Source: Sarcocystis neurona
Lineage: Eukaryota > Apicomplexa > Conoidasida > Eucoccidiorida > Sarcocystidae
Direction: 5' to 3'
Assembly: GCA_000727475.1 (NCBI GenBank)
Contig: KL647333.1
Span: forward strand, 1 to 64,000
Length of the DNA stretch: 64,000 nt
Below are positions 13,201-28,200 of this stretch, one piece after another. The notes under the pieces are model-generated. The model was not told the DNA's origin and did not search any database. It worked only from the letters and a program-made list of their open reading frames with translations. Positions within the stretch are counted from its first letter, which is position 1. Each line of letters opens with the position of its first letter. Made by a program: the position numbers and the translations under genes.

Positions 13201-16200
13201 TTCGTGCAAGTTCGTTCCGCGGCTTCTCCGCTACGACTTCTTAGGCATGGAATATTGGCGTACGCGTGCCGCGCGGGACCCTCTTCGCAGCACAGCTCAC
13301 TCGGGGAGGACGCATTCCCCGTTGCTGTTTCCGCCCTGCTGAGGCTTCTGCTTCGTGCCCGCTCTCGCAAAAATTTTGGTGCATCCACCTTGTGGCGTTC
13401 CAGCGCTTTCAAGCAATAGTAAAAATGGTTTGTGTACTTACGTGTACCTCTATATTTTCTGCGTGACATTGGATGTGGAAAAGTCTGTTCTCAAAGCACA
13501 CACGCCGACACGTTCGGGGGGTCAAAAGGCATTGGGCGAGACATGGGACGTGTTGTTTCAGGAGACCTATGCAGAGCTGCCCCGGTGTTCCTCGAAGATA
13601 GTAGCGTGACGTATCGTTGCACCAAGAAAACCCCCAATAGCTGCTGGATATTGTGACCTCACCTCGCCACACAAGCAGCACTGCGCCATAGTCGAATACA
13701 GCAGGACTGAAACCGTGCACTGGCAGGCCTCCGTCCTCAGTGCGAACTTCCTGCATCCGGCATACCCTAGGAGGTCAGCCAAAAGGGCCTACAACCAATT
13801 GCAGGCCCTAAATATCTTTTTGCCTTCTCATCCAATCCCTAGTGAAGAAACGGCTAAGAGGCCACGGAGGCCTTCTGTGGGTGTCCCACGGGAGCTGCAG
13901 CTGTACGCTATACACGAACTCAGCTCCTTCGTAATGACTTGAGACACCTACCGCAGTATACTCCACATGAAAGGCGATCGCACTACGTCCAGTCATTGGA
14001 CGTACCGTATCCTAAGTAGTCGTTTTAGTGCATTGCCCGGAACAAGCTACCAGAGGATGACCGACAAAAACATTCGTTTTTCGTGCGAATGTGCATGTTC
14101 AGCAGGGTGAAGATTTTAGAAAAAAAACATCGTCGCGTCAGAGGAAGCAAACACCTTCAAAACCGACTGCGATTCCCTGCGCTCAGTGGCCACAAGTATG
14201 CCTTGCAATTCTCCAGTCAGACAGAAGGTTAACGATCCTTCCAAATTTTACCGATTACATTTGTCTGTCGCTCGGGAATCAGTTGTTATTATCCTTGAGT
14301 CTCCCAGTATCTTGCGCAGCACAATGGGGGCTATTGAGCTATTATGCCAGATGCATTTTCCCCGGGTATAGCGGACGTGATTTCTCCCACGCGTACCAGG
14401 TGGATAGCGGCGGGCAATTCGTCCTCGCACTGAGACACTCTCGCTCGTTATTCGTCACATTGCTTGCAACTGCTGCTCTTCAGTCTACCGCTTTACTCCT
14501 TGCAGAATCGTTCAAACCAGCAACTACCCTGTTCGATCACAGAAGGCGGCGCACAACGTTCAATACGGGCCCCCCACTACGCTACTAAAGTTTTTCGCTG
14601 CGGCCTTCTCAGTCGGTTCGCTTGCAGGTCTGCCTTTTTAACCTGTGCCCTGTCCCCAGGTGAAGACATCTCCTGCTTTGAAGACAGTATAGCGCATTGT
14701 GCAGTCCCGCCCAATCTGATGTCGCACACGAGGTCGCATGCTTGTGATTTTGGCGCGTAGTCAAATAAGCACAAAAACTCATCAGTTCAGCAAGGGACTT
14801 TCCGAGCTCAAGGTTGAGATTCGAATGCACCCTGATAAGATTCTGAAACCAGCAACCCAGCGGTCCGATAGTGTGAGCATCACTTGTACTTCACTTACTG
14901 GCGGAGCGCTAGACGCACGTGTCGGAGACGGGCCCACCGTGTTTTGTCACAGGCTTACTCAAAACAGTGCATCCTTCACAGTTGTTCCAAGCACGGCACT
15001 GGAAGTTTTCTCCGTGCGCAGCTTGGCTCGTCGCTTCTGTTCACGAGAGGCACGCAGTGCGTCGCAGCGGTCTAGTTGCCGCAGGCGATGACGGCAGTGA
15101 AAGCCACCAAGCAAGCACGCAAGGAATCCTGCCTCCTGTAGCTTTAAAAAGCCTCACACAGCAAGAGTGTTAGGCGGAACGGCGACACATGGCGACCGTA
15201 AAGACGTGACGCATATAAGGAGATGCAACGTAACCGTGTAAGCCCTGTACTGTTTGAGTTGGCCGGCGAGTGCTCCACGGGGCTACTCACTGCTAACTAT
15301 GATTTGGACAGAATACAGGACTAGTTGCGAAATGGAATTTGTAGGCATTCAGATCTCTTTCGCATGTCACGCTTTATATCCACTGCCTCGTGGGGACTGA
15401 GAACGAGTCTACCACTTCGCCCCACGTCTTCTTAATAAGGCTTCAGAACCACATCTGCTCCTTTGTTATAAATTTGTATCACATCCGCTAACCTTTCCGT
15501 GGGTCCTACGGTGTTGTTTGCGTCTTTATTCCTACGTTTTGCACATCGTCCTACATTGTCGTGGGTTAGAGGGGCAAAGTGTTCACCTGTGTTCTCGCAC
15601 TTTTTCTCGCGCATCACGTGGGAATTTCAAACCTCCCTATCATGCTTAAAGGTGGAGACCGCTGGGGAAAGGAATCACTTCTTCACAGAGCTGAAAGCGC
15701 TTTCGCGAAGATTTCGCGCAGCCTCAGTCAACCGTGGGAGGTCAGCGGCTCGTAACATGTGACAAAAGGGTCGAAGGTACTAAACTTGGTGTTATATTCC
15801 GTATTATCGTTTTACCGCTTGTGAGCCCCTCGTATGGCTAATTTGGCAAGAGATATGCTTAGCATCAGAACACCTGCCCATGTGACTTAGACCTCACCAG
15901 CGCCTGAATCGTTCTTGCATACTTTTACAGTGTACTCCAAAAAGGACCAGAAGAAATGATTCAGAGGGTGGGCTTTTCTCGCTTTTACCTTGGCAGAGAA
16001 CTTCCTCAGCTGCATGCCCATGTGCTGTAGTTGAGGACTTTGCGTCCTTTACGCTGATCTTCTCCAAGTGTGCGAAATCGACACGTTGTATTAGCCAAGA
16101 TGCACAAGACACGGTAAAACCTCTACATCTCGCATGCTGTCTTCAGAAGTTCCAAAAACCTCAACCAAAAATATTTTATTAGTGCCTTACTGCGCCACCT

Positions 16201-19200
16201 GGGGCTCATTGATACGGAAATATCTTTTTGTCTCAGCCGACTTCACCGCGTTCCTTCGAAAATCAACACCCGACCTATTGCAGAATAGCAATGGCCTCGA
16301 CTGTCGGCTGTCTCTTCCTACATGTCCTTGTCGGTCAGCGCCCGCAGAATTGCTCACAGGAACATAAAGCGACCTTACACCAATCTTCGCGGCTACTGTG
16401 TGAACTATGGCTGTACTCACAGAGACACTAGAATATGGCGAATTCACAACAGGGTTGCTTCCCACACCATCCCGTAGGGGACGGATACGCCGCTGAACAA
16501 GTAAAACGCATTTTTACTCAATCCTGTATGTGGAACCGTGAAGCAACCGCGCTGCTGGCGTACCCCCGAAATGGTTCGCGCAAATCGGCGCCTTGAGTGC
16601 ACACCCGGCCGTAAATTCCCACTGTCCCTTTCTCGTCGTGCTAAACCCACGACAGAAAAGCGGACGAACAGCCCCTGTGAGCGTTTCCGTCCATCTTTGC
16701 GGACTTTCCCCTTGCCTCAAAAATACAGAGTTCTCAAAACAAGGCCATTCGAGGGCAACCAACCTGCGAGACTCGCTACCCCAGGTGCAGGAGAGAGACG
16801 AACACGCATCAAGTGCAGTCCCATAGCAGCCGACGAGCGCTGTGCTTTTGCATCACAGGTGCATCTCCTTAGCTACAACTATGTGGACATCCGTTCACAC
16901 TTTTCTAGAGCCAAATTTACTTGTTATTTCTGATACAGTAGGCGCCCCAACTTGTGTCACGTACTACCCGAATGGAACTCGCATTAAACTAGCCGGTACC
17001 ACGCCTATTATGAACTGCAAAATTCGCATTGCCGCACGGTGAGAGAGATCGCCTCGGGTTAATTGGCAATCAATAAAAGAAGCGCATCCTGGTAGACTCC
17101 CGACGTCGAGGTCCGCCGAAAGAGAGGTGACACATTGAGTCTGATTGCCTGATCGAAGGGCTCAGCAGTGGTACAGAAGCCTTGTGCTTGGCTGCCGCAC
17201 ACCCGCAGCGGGCACCACAGAAACCTGAAATTTACGGAGTAGACAGAATGCGGGGATTACCATTTTTTTCTTTTCCTTTTCAGTTGGCATCCCTTCACCG
17301 GAAGAGATCTCACAGCACGTGTGACGTCGACAAGGGCACACGCTCCCTTGCCGAAATTCCATAAATTGAAAGGATTGACGTACACAGACACCTGAAGCAC
17401 AACAAACTTCTGCAGCGTCAGGTACTCGCCTGCCATAGGAACCGGCTCTGGATAGCGCACCCGTGCCAGGTTGCCTCCCGTTCGCACTCGGTGTTCTTGG
17501 TTTTTGTGCAGGTAGAACTGTCTAGAACGCTGCTACACGCATTCGGCTCGCGAAAGACCACGGGGTTCTGGCCTGCGATAGCGTCCTGTGCATCGTGCAC
17601 ACCCCCAAGGGGGGCGAGGTCTTGATTGCACTCTCATGTGGATTACGGTGTCCTTTCCGTGCAAAGAATGCAAAGGTGTTGGCCCTTCGTGGAACCCTTA
17701 ATCATACCCTCGCTTGTGAGTCCCTCAAAGTCCGAATCACGAGCATGTCGATATCACGGGTGGCTAAGGGCAGCCTACAGGATTCTCGCATATCATGAAT
17801 GAAGCAGACGACGGTCAAGCGTCCAACAAGACACGAACAAATGCCCACGTGGAAAGATTTCATATGTAAAGTATTAATCACGGCAGAAAGAGTTAACAAC
17901 GGTTTGACTCTGGAGCGGGCGAAACGCACAGTCTTTTGTCTCCGCTTATCTTCTTGTCGCAAAGCCTAGACAGGGGAAGGTTTTACAATATGACTACCGT
18001 TGCACTAAAACCATCTCCAACTGAGTTGCAGCTTTGTTGCCCTCTGTTCCACGTGTGCACACGCCGGCGCTCCATAGTAACGAACGCATGGAGACCCAAC
18101 GAGTTGTAGCTTCGCAGCCACTGTTCGCATCCCCGTTTCTGCCGACGAGTTCTCCCACGGGCCAAAGCAGAAAAAAACTTGCCCCACTACGCTCACGCTT
18201 CTCGCATGGCTTTGGTGTGTTGCCGGGCAATCTCTGCTGTCGGTTGAGAATTCTGCATAAGACAACTCGCCGTAATCCTGCAACTCTAGATTAGCTGACT
18301 CGTGTTTCTGCCCACACAGCCTCTTATCTCACGTGGCGTCCACATAGTAGAACATGAAGCCTCTTACATTCCAGCAACCTCCAGCCGCTTAAAAGCCCTC
18401 ACGCACGACTTCGCACCTCTCCTATGTCTTTTTTCTGACTTTCGTCACTGTTTTGCCCGTCCAGCCACCACAACCTGCAGTAAGGTGTTTCAAGCACCAT
18501 CCCGCCGCCACACAACAGATAGTATTTTTCGGGAAAAAGGGCCCAGTCGGCCACACAAAGATCTCCCAAGACGCGAGAAAAGCATCCCTAGGTTGTCAAA
18601 ATCGAATTAGTGTAGCCCAATGTGAGACGTGATGAGAGAACAAAATACAAGGGTACGTCATGTGCACCTTAGTTGATTCCGTCCTGCTAAAAGTGACGCA
18701 GACAAGAACGGCGTCCTAACATACTTCCAACTGGAGATTTATGGTCGACACACTTCGTGCGAAGGAGTCGATCGCAAGGTGCAGTCAAGCGATCAGAAGT
18801 TGAGCCTTAGATCATTCAATACCACATATTCATATACAGGTGGATGGAAGCGACCAAGAGCTCTTGTCAAAATAGCACGTTTCCGCTCTCTCCTTTGCAT
18901 TGTACATAACAGTGGGGAGCACGTTTTGCTTGCAATTTAAGGAAGCTCTCCTGTTGGGAGTGCGTCGTCAGGCGTTCCAATTGTAAAACTCCAGTTGGAA
19001 TACAGGGGAACACGGGAGGATCCGTGCCTTCATGACAGCAAAACTCGGTCATTTTGCGTGCGCAGTGTAAAAGAAAGCCTTGCCTGTTCTGAAAGGAAAT
19101 TGCACGGCTTCGCTGAGAGAACTGGGCAGCACAATCAGGAACCTGGCAAAACGAATACCACTATATTTGTGTCACCTAGATAGAGGGACCCCTCAAAGTA

Positions 19201-22200
19201 CAGAGGAGCAATTAAAGCGTAGGAGGGTCTAAATTTGTTGGCGTGGCTACCCACTACGCCTTGAAGTCTGCCTGAGTCGTAGTCGAACATCAGCGTGTTC
19301 ACAGGACAAGGTGCAGATCACTACTAACTGCCGAGTACCCTAAATTCTTGCAAGTCCAAGCAAGACCTGTTTAACCCCAGGGACTGTCCACATTGTGTAG
19401 GCAGAGGAGAAAAAACCTAGCGACGCTCTCCAGTGGAACACGTGAGTCATTCTTCCCGTATCACGTCAAGGCTCCCGTATAAATTTACAGTCTAGCTGGT
19501 ACATCCAGGAAAGGTGAGGACCAGATTAATGGCACGAAGAACTTCCGAGTTTGTGCGAATAGCACCGGCTTGTGCTTTGCCGCATGCAAAGCCTCCAGCG
19601 CAAGACAAGTTCGCCAGTTCGCCGTCTACCCCCGGAAAAAAAAAGTTCGAGTATGCATCTCAGACAACTCCTGGGTGCGACCGACAAGTAGCTGAAACAT
19701 CTTTACGATTACACAGAAAGGGAACTGTGTGCTAAATATGGTGTACTCAGTCTGCCGTTCTAACGAGCAACGGTGGCGGTTATATACCGGAGCAAAGAGC
19801 CAGGTTGCCAGACAGCATTGCTGCCTTTGTTCGACTGTGGCTTAAGCATGGGCGCCTTATAGAAATAGGACTCCGCTAACCATTTTCACCACCCAGCACT
19901 CCGTGGACTTTTTTTTTCCTATTAAGGAACCTTTACTAGAGAAAATGCTCCCGAATACAAGACAGCGCTTCGTAGGAATCGTTGCCGCTCTTCGACCTCG
20001 AACTACAAATATGAAGATACAGTCCTACAGGTAGGACGCAATTGATACAAAGAATGATCTAACGCCGTCGGTACCCCAAAGGGTTGAGCGATCAACTCGG
20101 TGAACGTGCTTTTTTGCTAGATGGCTTTTCATCTCCAGCTACAACTCCTGCAATGGGGTTTGTTGGGGCCATGCGCGAAATCGCGAGACTCGTCTATACA
20201 CATATATATATATATATATATATTATTTTATATGTATGCTCCGTATCACGTGACGTTGCGCAAGGCACCACTGCTTGCACGAGAAGAAAAACATTCTCCG
20301 TTCAGCTTCTATCCCTCCAGGTTACCATCCATCCACCTCTCCAGTTCGTGTGCTTTTAACTGCGTGAAGCGACGCGAACTGTTGCGCACGCGTTCGGCTT
20401 GTCACAAGCCAAGCGGTAAAAGGCCTGCCAGAGCCTTCTGTGCGTAACTCACGACGTCAAGTGTGATCTGCATACTCGCGGTGCAGGAGAAGTCTTCGAA
20501 GCAGTCCTTGTGACTGACGGCGTGTGAAACACGGCAGAAAAATGAAACGACTGCATTTTCCCTCTATAGTCTCTCGTTTTTTTAATTTTTCACCGTAAGA
20601 ATCGCCGGCCTTAGCTGGAGGCCGCGACTTGCCGTCCTATGGAGCAGTCTTATTCGCGAAGTACAACGGAGCCGAGCAGTTCAGGAACTTGACAGATGGG
20701 ATCAAACCGCTTTGACGGTGTAATCCGTGCGCCCCTCGAATGCAAGCTTTCTTCCCTGCGGCTTCTATCACCACGTACACTACCATAACAGGTGACGGAG
20801 TGCTCACGGGATGGCAGATGGTTCACACTGCAGTGAAGTGAACCTTTCCGGGCAGATCCAGTTTACACGCGCTGCAGCAAGGCCTCAGAAGCATATCCTT
20901 ACTCTACAGCATCCTGGTTCCTGCCGGATGGAAGGTAAAGTTCAACTGTGGATTCTCTCTGCATAAGGAGCGGCCAGGACATTCTGCTCAACTCTTGACA
21001 CCTTTTGTTCCTGCTTTTGTAAGGCCTTCGATGCAGTCCTGTGTTGATCAGCACAGTTTACAGGAGAGGGCGGTTGTGCACATATCACGGAGTATCTTTT
21101 GTGTGTTCTGTACGTCGGTCGTCACTACATATCTTACCACGTGGACCACATGCAAAATAGAAGACGACAATGTTTGCTTTTCGACCTTACACATCCGCTG
21201 CCAGCGTGTTGACAACTGTATTCTCTGCAGAGTCCAAGCTTACGCTTTTACCAGGGCTACGCGGCTGTAAGGAGACCCTTCCGGTGAGCAACCGAACAGC
21301 CAGACGGCTTCCAACGCTGTCCAAGACGATTTGGTCAACTTGCTTGAGTACCGTTATGCCTCTCGCTCAGCGCTGCCCGGGGTGCCCACGCCAGTTCAAA
21401 AGTAAAAAGTGATGCCCTATGCCGAAAGCCGACGTAGGAGTAATGCGTCAGAAAACGAGCCCCTCCCCCGTCACTGCCCACCACTATTGCGTATCTGTCA
21501 CTTCAAGACCTGCCTGTAGGCGCTCACACGAGCACCAAGGCAATTGGGCGTCAGACCTCATCACAGGTCAAACCTATGGACTGAAATAGTCTTGCGAGAC
21601 AGGCCCTACCGATATCTGCAGTCAGACATCCTAACGTCGGGGCGCATAAGTACTCGTCGTACCCATTTACTTCCATGGCGTTTGAGATTTTGTCGCAAAT
21701 TGCCTGGGATAAACCGACCACAAAGAATGGTCGTTTCTGTAACCTCCACCTAAGAGAGACACAACACCGGGAATAGCCTTTGTATGTGACAGGGGAACGC
21801 CCGCTGAGAAGCTGCATATCGCGTGTCTCAGCTGGCAGCTTCCCGCACTGCAGATAGGGACTGGAGGCTGAAGGGCCAGGTGACTGTTCTATATGATCTC
21901 AGAGTTTGATCTTTCCCTGTCCTGGGGTCAAACGCTTCCTGTTGGGAGCTCGAGGTGTGGTAGCACCAGGCCAAAGGCAGGACTGAAACCACTGAGCACT
22001 TCGCTCGATACGAAATAATTTGTTCTTAGAATGAGAGGCCCCCTACATGTTAACTCTGCTCTTCGTTGCTCGGCGGCGTCTTGTGCATTATTTTAAAACT
22101 TGGGCACATTAGAGGACGAAATGACAATGTTCTTTTCACCACCAGTAGCAGAGATTTGCCGTGAGCATTGACGTGTTACTCGAGACAACGATGAAGAAAG

Positions 22201-25200
22201 CGCACAACTTTTAGTGCGCAAGCGCATCTGCATCAGCCACTGCATGGCAGTGGAACACGCGCGCCAATGTTTAAGCAGTACCTCAGGCCTCCTAAGGAGA
22301 CTGATGACTACCCTCTGTTGCACCGACCGCTGGAAAGCACGCGAGCACGCTTGATTCAAGAATGTTTTTCCCTGTACTCCGCTGCACAGTATCTCAAGGC
22401 AAACATGGAGGCCGCACCGCCTGCACGCCTTCAAGATGCTTCTCGACTGACTAGAGGCCTCCACATTAATTCTTTCTGTTATCTCCTCGTACTGGACTGT
22501 GCCAGTGAAATGCGTACGCTCTCAAAGTTTATAATCGCTTCGCGCTACACGTCAACCTCTTCTAGCCTTCGAGTATTGCCACAGGCTAAACATATTCATA
22601 TAACACACAATAAGCGTTCAAACGTGAAGTTCTACTGCAGCAGACGGGACTCTCGCCGCCGCAGGGTCCAACCTACAGTTACGCTCTAACACACTCACAA
22701 CACGGTTCATTGCTCGTCTTCACGTCGTACTGTAGAACACACAGCAAATATACCCGTCTCACTCGGTTTCGAATGAATACCCGGAGAGCCAGATTAGACA
22801 GTTAGCTAGCGCTTCCAGGCATCTAATGAAAGGACCCTTGCGTCCCAAGAATCTCCGTAACCGTTCCCATCGGATGGTTGGTGAATCGAAAGGACAACAG
22901 ACTTCACCTAAAAAAGTTACAGACAACTGAACTTCGTGGAGCACCGTCCTTCTTGACCCCCGCGTAGCACGTGTTTACGTTATTGCTATCTGTAGACTGA
23001 CCTTCTTAGTCAACAAGCTTTCCTACTACGTCAATAGGAAGGAGTCTGAGTCGAGCGGTTTTAACACAGAAGTGCCTCTCGGAAAGCTCTGTGGTGTTGT
23101 TGCGTTCGCCTACCATATAAGCAACCAAGACTACCGTTTTCTCCGACAGAGTTCAAAGACCGTTGCAGAAGTGTTTCCAACTACATTGCTTGAAGAAAGA
23201 AACCTGCTTCTGCTGTCGCAGCTCCAAGCATTCCTCCCATGATTCAATGACGAAACCGTCCACCACCACAAAAGGCCGCCTAAACAATAAAAGAGCCTCA
23301 TTTGCCCGCCCCGGGTCGGCGCAGGAGAGGGGCAAACGAAGTGCCTTCTGTGCTCCATCAAGATTTGCGGACACTGATACCTCTGGGATCTTCGCTTTTG
23401 TACATACTATCGTCGGCCTCCGACACGCTGTGTCGTCAATGCACCACACGTTGTTTGAAAAATTCAGCCACAGACGAGTTCCAAGTTGTTCCCCACTCAC
23501 CTCGCACTACAGCAATGTGACATCTCTCGATTGTGCCACTGCGTATGGTGGAATCAATTCGTGCAGCATTTGAAAATTAACTTGAGCTGATCGTGACGAC
23601 AGCCTGTGCAGTGTCGATCCTGGGGCCAGGCTTATCCACTCCCACAGTATCATTCCTTGCCCTTGCTCGAACCGGATTGTTGTTTTACCCAGTCTTAAAT
23701 TTCGGAGCACATGAAAAGCATCTTCCTCAAGGTCGCTCCCAAAAATCTGTAGAGCAAGCCAGATGACTCAGCCTGGTGTTGTCTGGCACGTAAGGAAAAC
23801 TGAAGAAAAATGGTAATTCACTGGCTTGAGCCTTTCCTCTTAAACGCACTCCTCAGACGCTCAGCGCTCCGCTGAGCGCTGATGTTAGCGAAACCATAGG
23901 CGTCCGCGTTTTCGGGTCGCAGTCCTCACGAGGACTCCTGTCCACGTTAAAATGGGCTCACCATCTGCGGACGCATTTTCAGTGGGCACCGAGACCTATT
24001 CTGGATTTGTGGTGAAGACGAAATGCTCTACGGATGCGTCTCGTGGAACGTTTAAAATGATTATTCCACATCGCAACGGCATCCCCCTTGCGTCCTATGC
24101 AGAATCGCCTATGCAAAATCGCCGCCCCCGTATGCAGAAATGCATCGCTTCTTCACATTCGGAACGAAACCTCAGCTGCCGGGTGGCAACATATAAATGA
24201 CTATTCCTGCGAGGTCACTGCGTCAGGACCACACGCCACCAAGTGCCCTCACGCGTCCACTTATTTCGCCTTCGGACCCCCCAACTGCCCTTATCCTAAG
24301 GACAACAAGCGGCGTGTGGTTCATCCGTCCCTTTTTGCTCATCTCCTCTGACGCTAGAGAGACGGTGAACTGGACGCTCCTCTGCGCAGCAGCGTGCTAA
24401 ATCTGGGCGGCGCGGCTGTGGGTAATGAGTGGTCACGTGGATGCACGATTTTGAGAGCCACTGCTACACCACACACCGAGGCCGGCGTTGCGATCAGCAA
24501 ACGGCCTCCTTCTCAGTCTACTCAGTGCAGAACCGTCCTTTCTCACTTTTTTCTGCTGCTGCATTCTCCCGGTATAAAATCTAAAACTCGCCAGTGCACC
24601 AAAGCCGCCCAGGGTCTTTTTCCTGTTCCAGACCGCACAGGACGCTGACGTGCGGGAATTGAACTCCACGAACAGTGCGGCTGCCAGATTCGCCGTCTGC
24701 TGCTCTGAAGTGTGCTCCAACACCGTTGCGAACAGAACTCAGAGAGAACGACAAGCGTGATCGGAAGCCACTCTATGTCAAGGAACTACAACAGACAATT
24801 TTGAGCGAATCATAGCCTAGGTAGCTCTACAGGTGTAACCGGATGGCAAATGAAAGTCAGTGACAGGTTGGTTGCACATGATTCAGAATGTCTGTACGTG
24901 CAAATATCCGCGGATTAGCACGGAGCCACACACTTCCATTCTCAGTCACATTTTCTCCGACAACCGCTACGAAATACTCAAGGAAAACTCACTGCTGGAC
25001 TTGCGGGAAGGTAAACGCTGAGAATGGCCGAACAAACAAAGCGTTTCCCAGTGTTCTGTGTTGTATAGTGGCTTTGTCACATCCGAACGAAGATCTACAA
25101 ACACGTCTGCAGCACAGAACCGACCGACGACATACAAACACGTTTACGGCGACAAAATGGTGCAAATGACGCGTGAAATCTTCAGGGTCGCGTTAAAATC

Positions 25201-28200
25201 TTTGTTTTGATTCGCAGGCTATGTTGACGCAGTTATTTCATGCACTTTCTTTCATAGACGTCTGCTCGGCCCACGCAGAATGGGCAGCCCGGCCCCCGCA
25301 AAAAGACGCAGGGTTTCGCCAGATGCGAAACTGGCTGGAATGCAGGACAGAGCAATAGCACATTATCAAGTCAGCAGCACTCCCAACGAGCTAGCCTCGT
25401 TCAGCAAACCGGGGAAAGATCGCCACACCATACGGCATGCTGCTACGAACACAACTCCTGTTGCAGTTAGGGGACTTTTCACCTCCGCCTGTTGTGTCGT
25501 TCCCAGCAGCAACATTAGAGCAGGAGGAGAGCAAGAGCCAGAATGCAATAACCTGGATCTTCTGATGGGTGCTGCTGCGGTAGTGCTCCTTTTCGATGGG
25601 CAGCATTGTACGGCGGGTGTCCGCATCGTGCCTCCACGCTCCACAACGCAATCTGCGCCAACCTCTCTACTCCGTTCATCTCCGTGCCAGCCTCCTCCAC
25701 ATTCTCATTGATTAGTTTCGAGACGTTGCTCAAGACACGAGATGACATGCCAAGTAAGACGCCTTATCACTGTTGGCTTTGGGATAGACAGCACTTGTCC
25801 CACGTTTGTTACAAACAAACCAGAAAACGACTCCCTTCGGTATTCAGGTGTTGTTATGCATGTATTTTATGTTCTCAAGTGTCTCTCCTCTTCGGTTTAA
25901 GGTTTCACTATCACCAGAAAATGCGCGCTCATCGGAACGTACTCCAACCTCGCAGGCTCTAGATGCGTGAATACCTTCTGTAGTATCTGTCAGTAGCCAG
26001 CAGCGAGATTTAGGTTTGTGGCTTACGCTTTAGCGAGCTACTAATCTGTGTGCACGCACGCTTGGTGTCCAGAAACAGTGGGTTTCGCCTGGCAACACCG
26101 GGAGTGCATGGAGGCAGCATCGCGCTACGAGACGTTGCTCGAACACTCGCCGTCCACGGCTGTCGTCGTGTTTTCATTTCCGGACCTCCTTGTACGCATG
26201 AAGCTAGCCGACAGAAGAGTCGACCACGCTGCGGGGTCGCCGGTCAAATTTCAGAGACACCAGCGACAACGCCCTCCGCTTCCACGTCTTTCGAATGGGA
26301 ATGGCGAGACTCCTCAGTCTCTGACGCCTGCCGTGTTCTGCTCCCTTTCGTAGCGTTACAGAAATTTCTTTGAGACTAAACCACCAGCACAAGCCACAAA
26401 AGAGTGTAGGCGCTACCACAGTCGTATCTCCGCCCGATACAAATCCCGTTGACACGAAGGCGATGAGGTGAACGTCACGTCCGCGGTGAGGTGCGGGCTT
26501 ATTGTCACCAAGACCTGCCTGGTACTTTGACTGTAAGAACAATAGCATACGGAGAAGTGTGCACAGCACAAGTGTAGCCAATTCTGCTAGCACAGAGACC
26601 TTCCTGCGAACTGGAGAATTCTTACTCTGCCCCACGCCAAACTGCTTCGCACACAGAAGTCATATCTGCATTGGTCGCCCCGCAGCGCCAGAGCCGTCAA
26701 GTTTGTGGCGCACCCTGTTAACAGGTCTGTGTTGCCAAACAAACTTCCCCGGGGGGACAGGTCTTTTCAGCCGTAGTAGGACGGAGGGAAAATTGAGTGC
26801 ACTACTGTCACATTGAAGACACAGAGAGGCGACTCAGGTACGATAGAAATCAGAGACGTACGTGGAGATCTGTACACGTCAACCAGCTTGCGTGGTACGC
26901 ATTCAGGTTGCTTTTCTCTATCTACGCTTTTACGAGAATCGAGAAGTTTTAGCGGCGGTGTTCCCTTCAAGCGACCCTGCTGCATCAAAGGGTTTCAAGG
27001 TGATTTCAAGTCACCCCAACACCACTTGCCTCTACCACTGTTCAAGAGACGTTGCATCGACTCTCCGAACAATCTTCCCTGATTGCGAAAGCCCGCTCCT
27101 CAGTACCACCACGGAGTTGCGCTAGCGTCTCCATCCGTGCTCCGAATACATACAAGTCCCGATGCCCCAGTACTCGCTGGCAGATGCTAGACGGCTGAGA
27201 TCCCCTGCGATACGCCTTCGAGATGGGGGTCAATTGATTTCCTCTCATCTCCGTTTCTGTGCTTCGCGTCGTCGCTTGCTCACAGGGTGCCACCAGCGCC
27301 GCACGCGCCGTTGCACACCTTACAGCCACCAACGTGGTCGGTGTCGCCGGTTACTCACCTCCGACTAGTGCAACGTCGCGTCAGTAAGCTGCGCCACCGC
27401 ATACGACTGAGGTGCACGGTTCAGAGGATACCATGATATTCTGGCCTAATTGAGGCCACCGCCTTTGCAGCCTCCGTCCCACAGTTGAAAAAAGCAGCTC
27501 TTAGTACAACTGGATGCCGTTTGCCGGCCGGTTCAACATTTCTTCCTTCGTCATACTAGGCTGCGCAGCACACCCAAAACACCTGCCTCTCGTTCGATGT
27601 TGAAAAAGTTTCTTTCCAGCCAGCATGTGGTGCCGCCTTGCGCTGCCTGGCACCTTTGGTAGAAAGAGGCTATGCTCGCTTCGGGAGAAGCTCGCGTGAG
27701 CCTGTGTGCCAAACCGTTCTCCTTGAACGACCAAGTCTGACGGTCAGCGTTTTGCGGTTTCGTCGGAGGCACAGTCGTCGGCCTTATCGTGTTTATATTT
27801 GCGAATTCCCTTGCCGACGTCCTAGGTAAACTCACTTAACACTAGAGATGTTTCAACAACAGACGTTGTCGCGGCATCCAATGCTGAGTACAAGGGCAAT
27901 GGCAAGGACCACTGGGGCGTGTGACGGAGCACGAAAAATGGTCACTCCTCACGGACCACCACGACTGTCCACAAGCAAGAAACGTTTCTGCACATCCGAC
28001 ACGGAACCTCAGCTGTGTTATAGCAGAATGTGACTGAATAATTCTGTGTTGTCACGGCCTTAAGATCACACGCCACCAAGCGCTCTCATCCGCCTTCTTA
28101 CTTTGCCGAAACTCGCTCCTACTCTGGATGACAGCACGCCGCAGATCGTTTATCAGTTTTCCTTTGTTACTCTCTTCTGAGGGTGCAGGGTCTGCCAATG

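Noticed and set aside
14091..14588. 165-codon + frame
   Set aside because: Composition is random-looking (S, R, L, C rich) and no splice sites or start context support it.
22960..23100. TGCATGC/GAGACG elements as promoters
   Set aside because: Such motifs are scattered through the window without consistent position relative to candidate exons, so single sites were not annotated.
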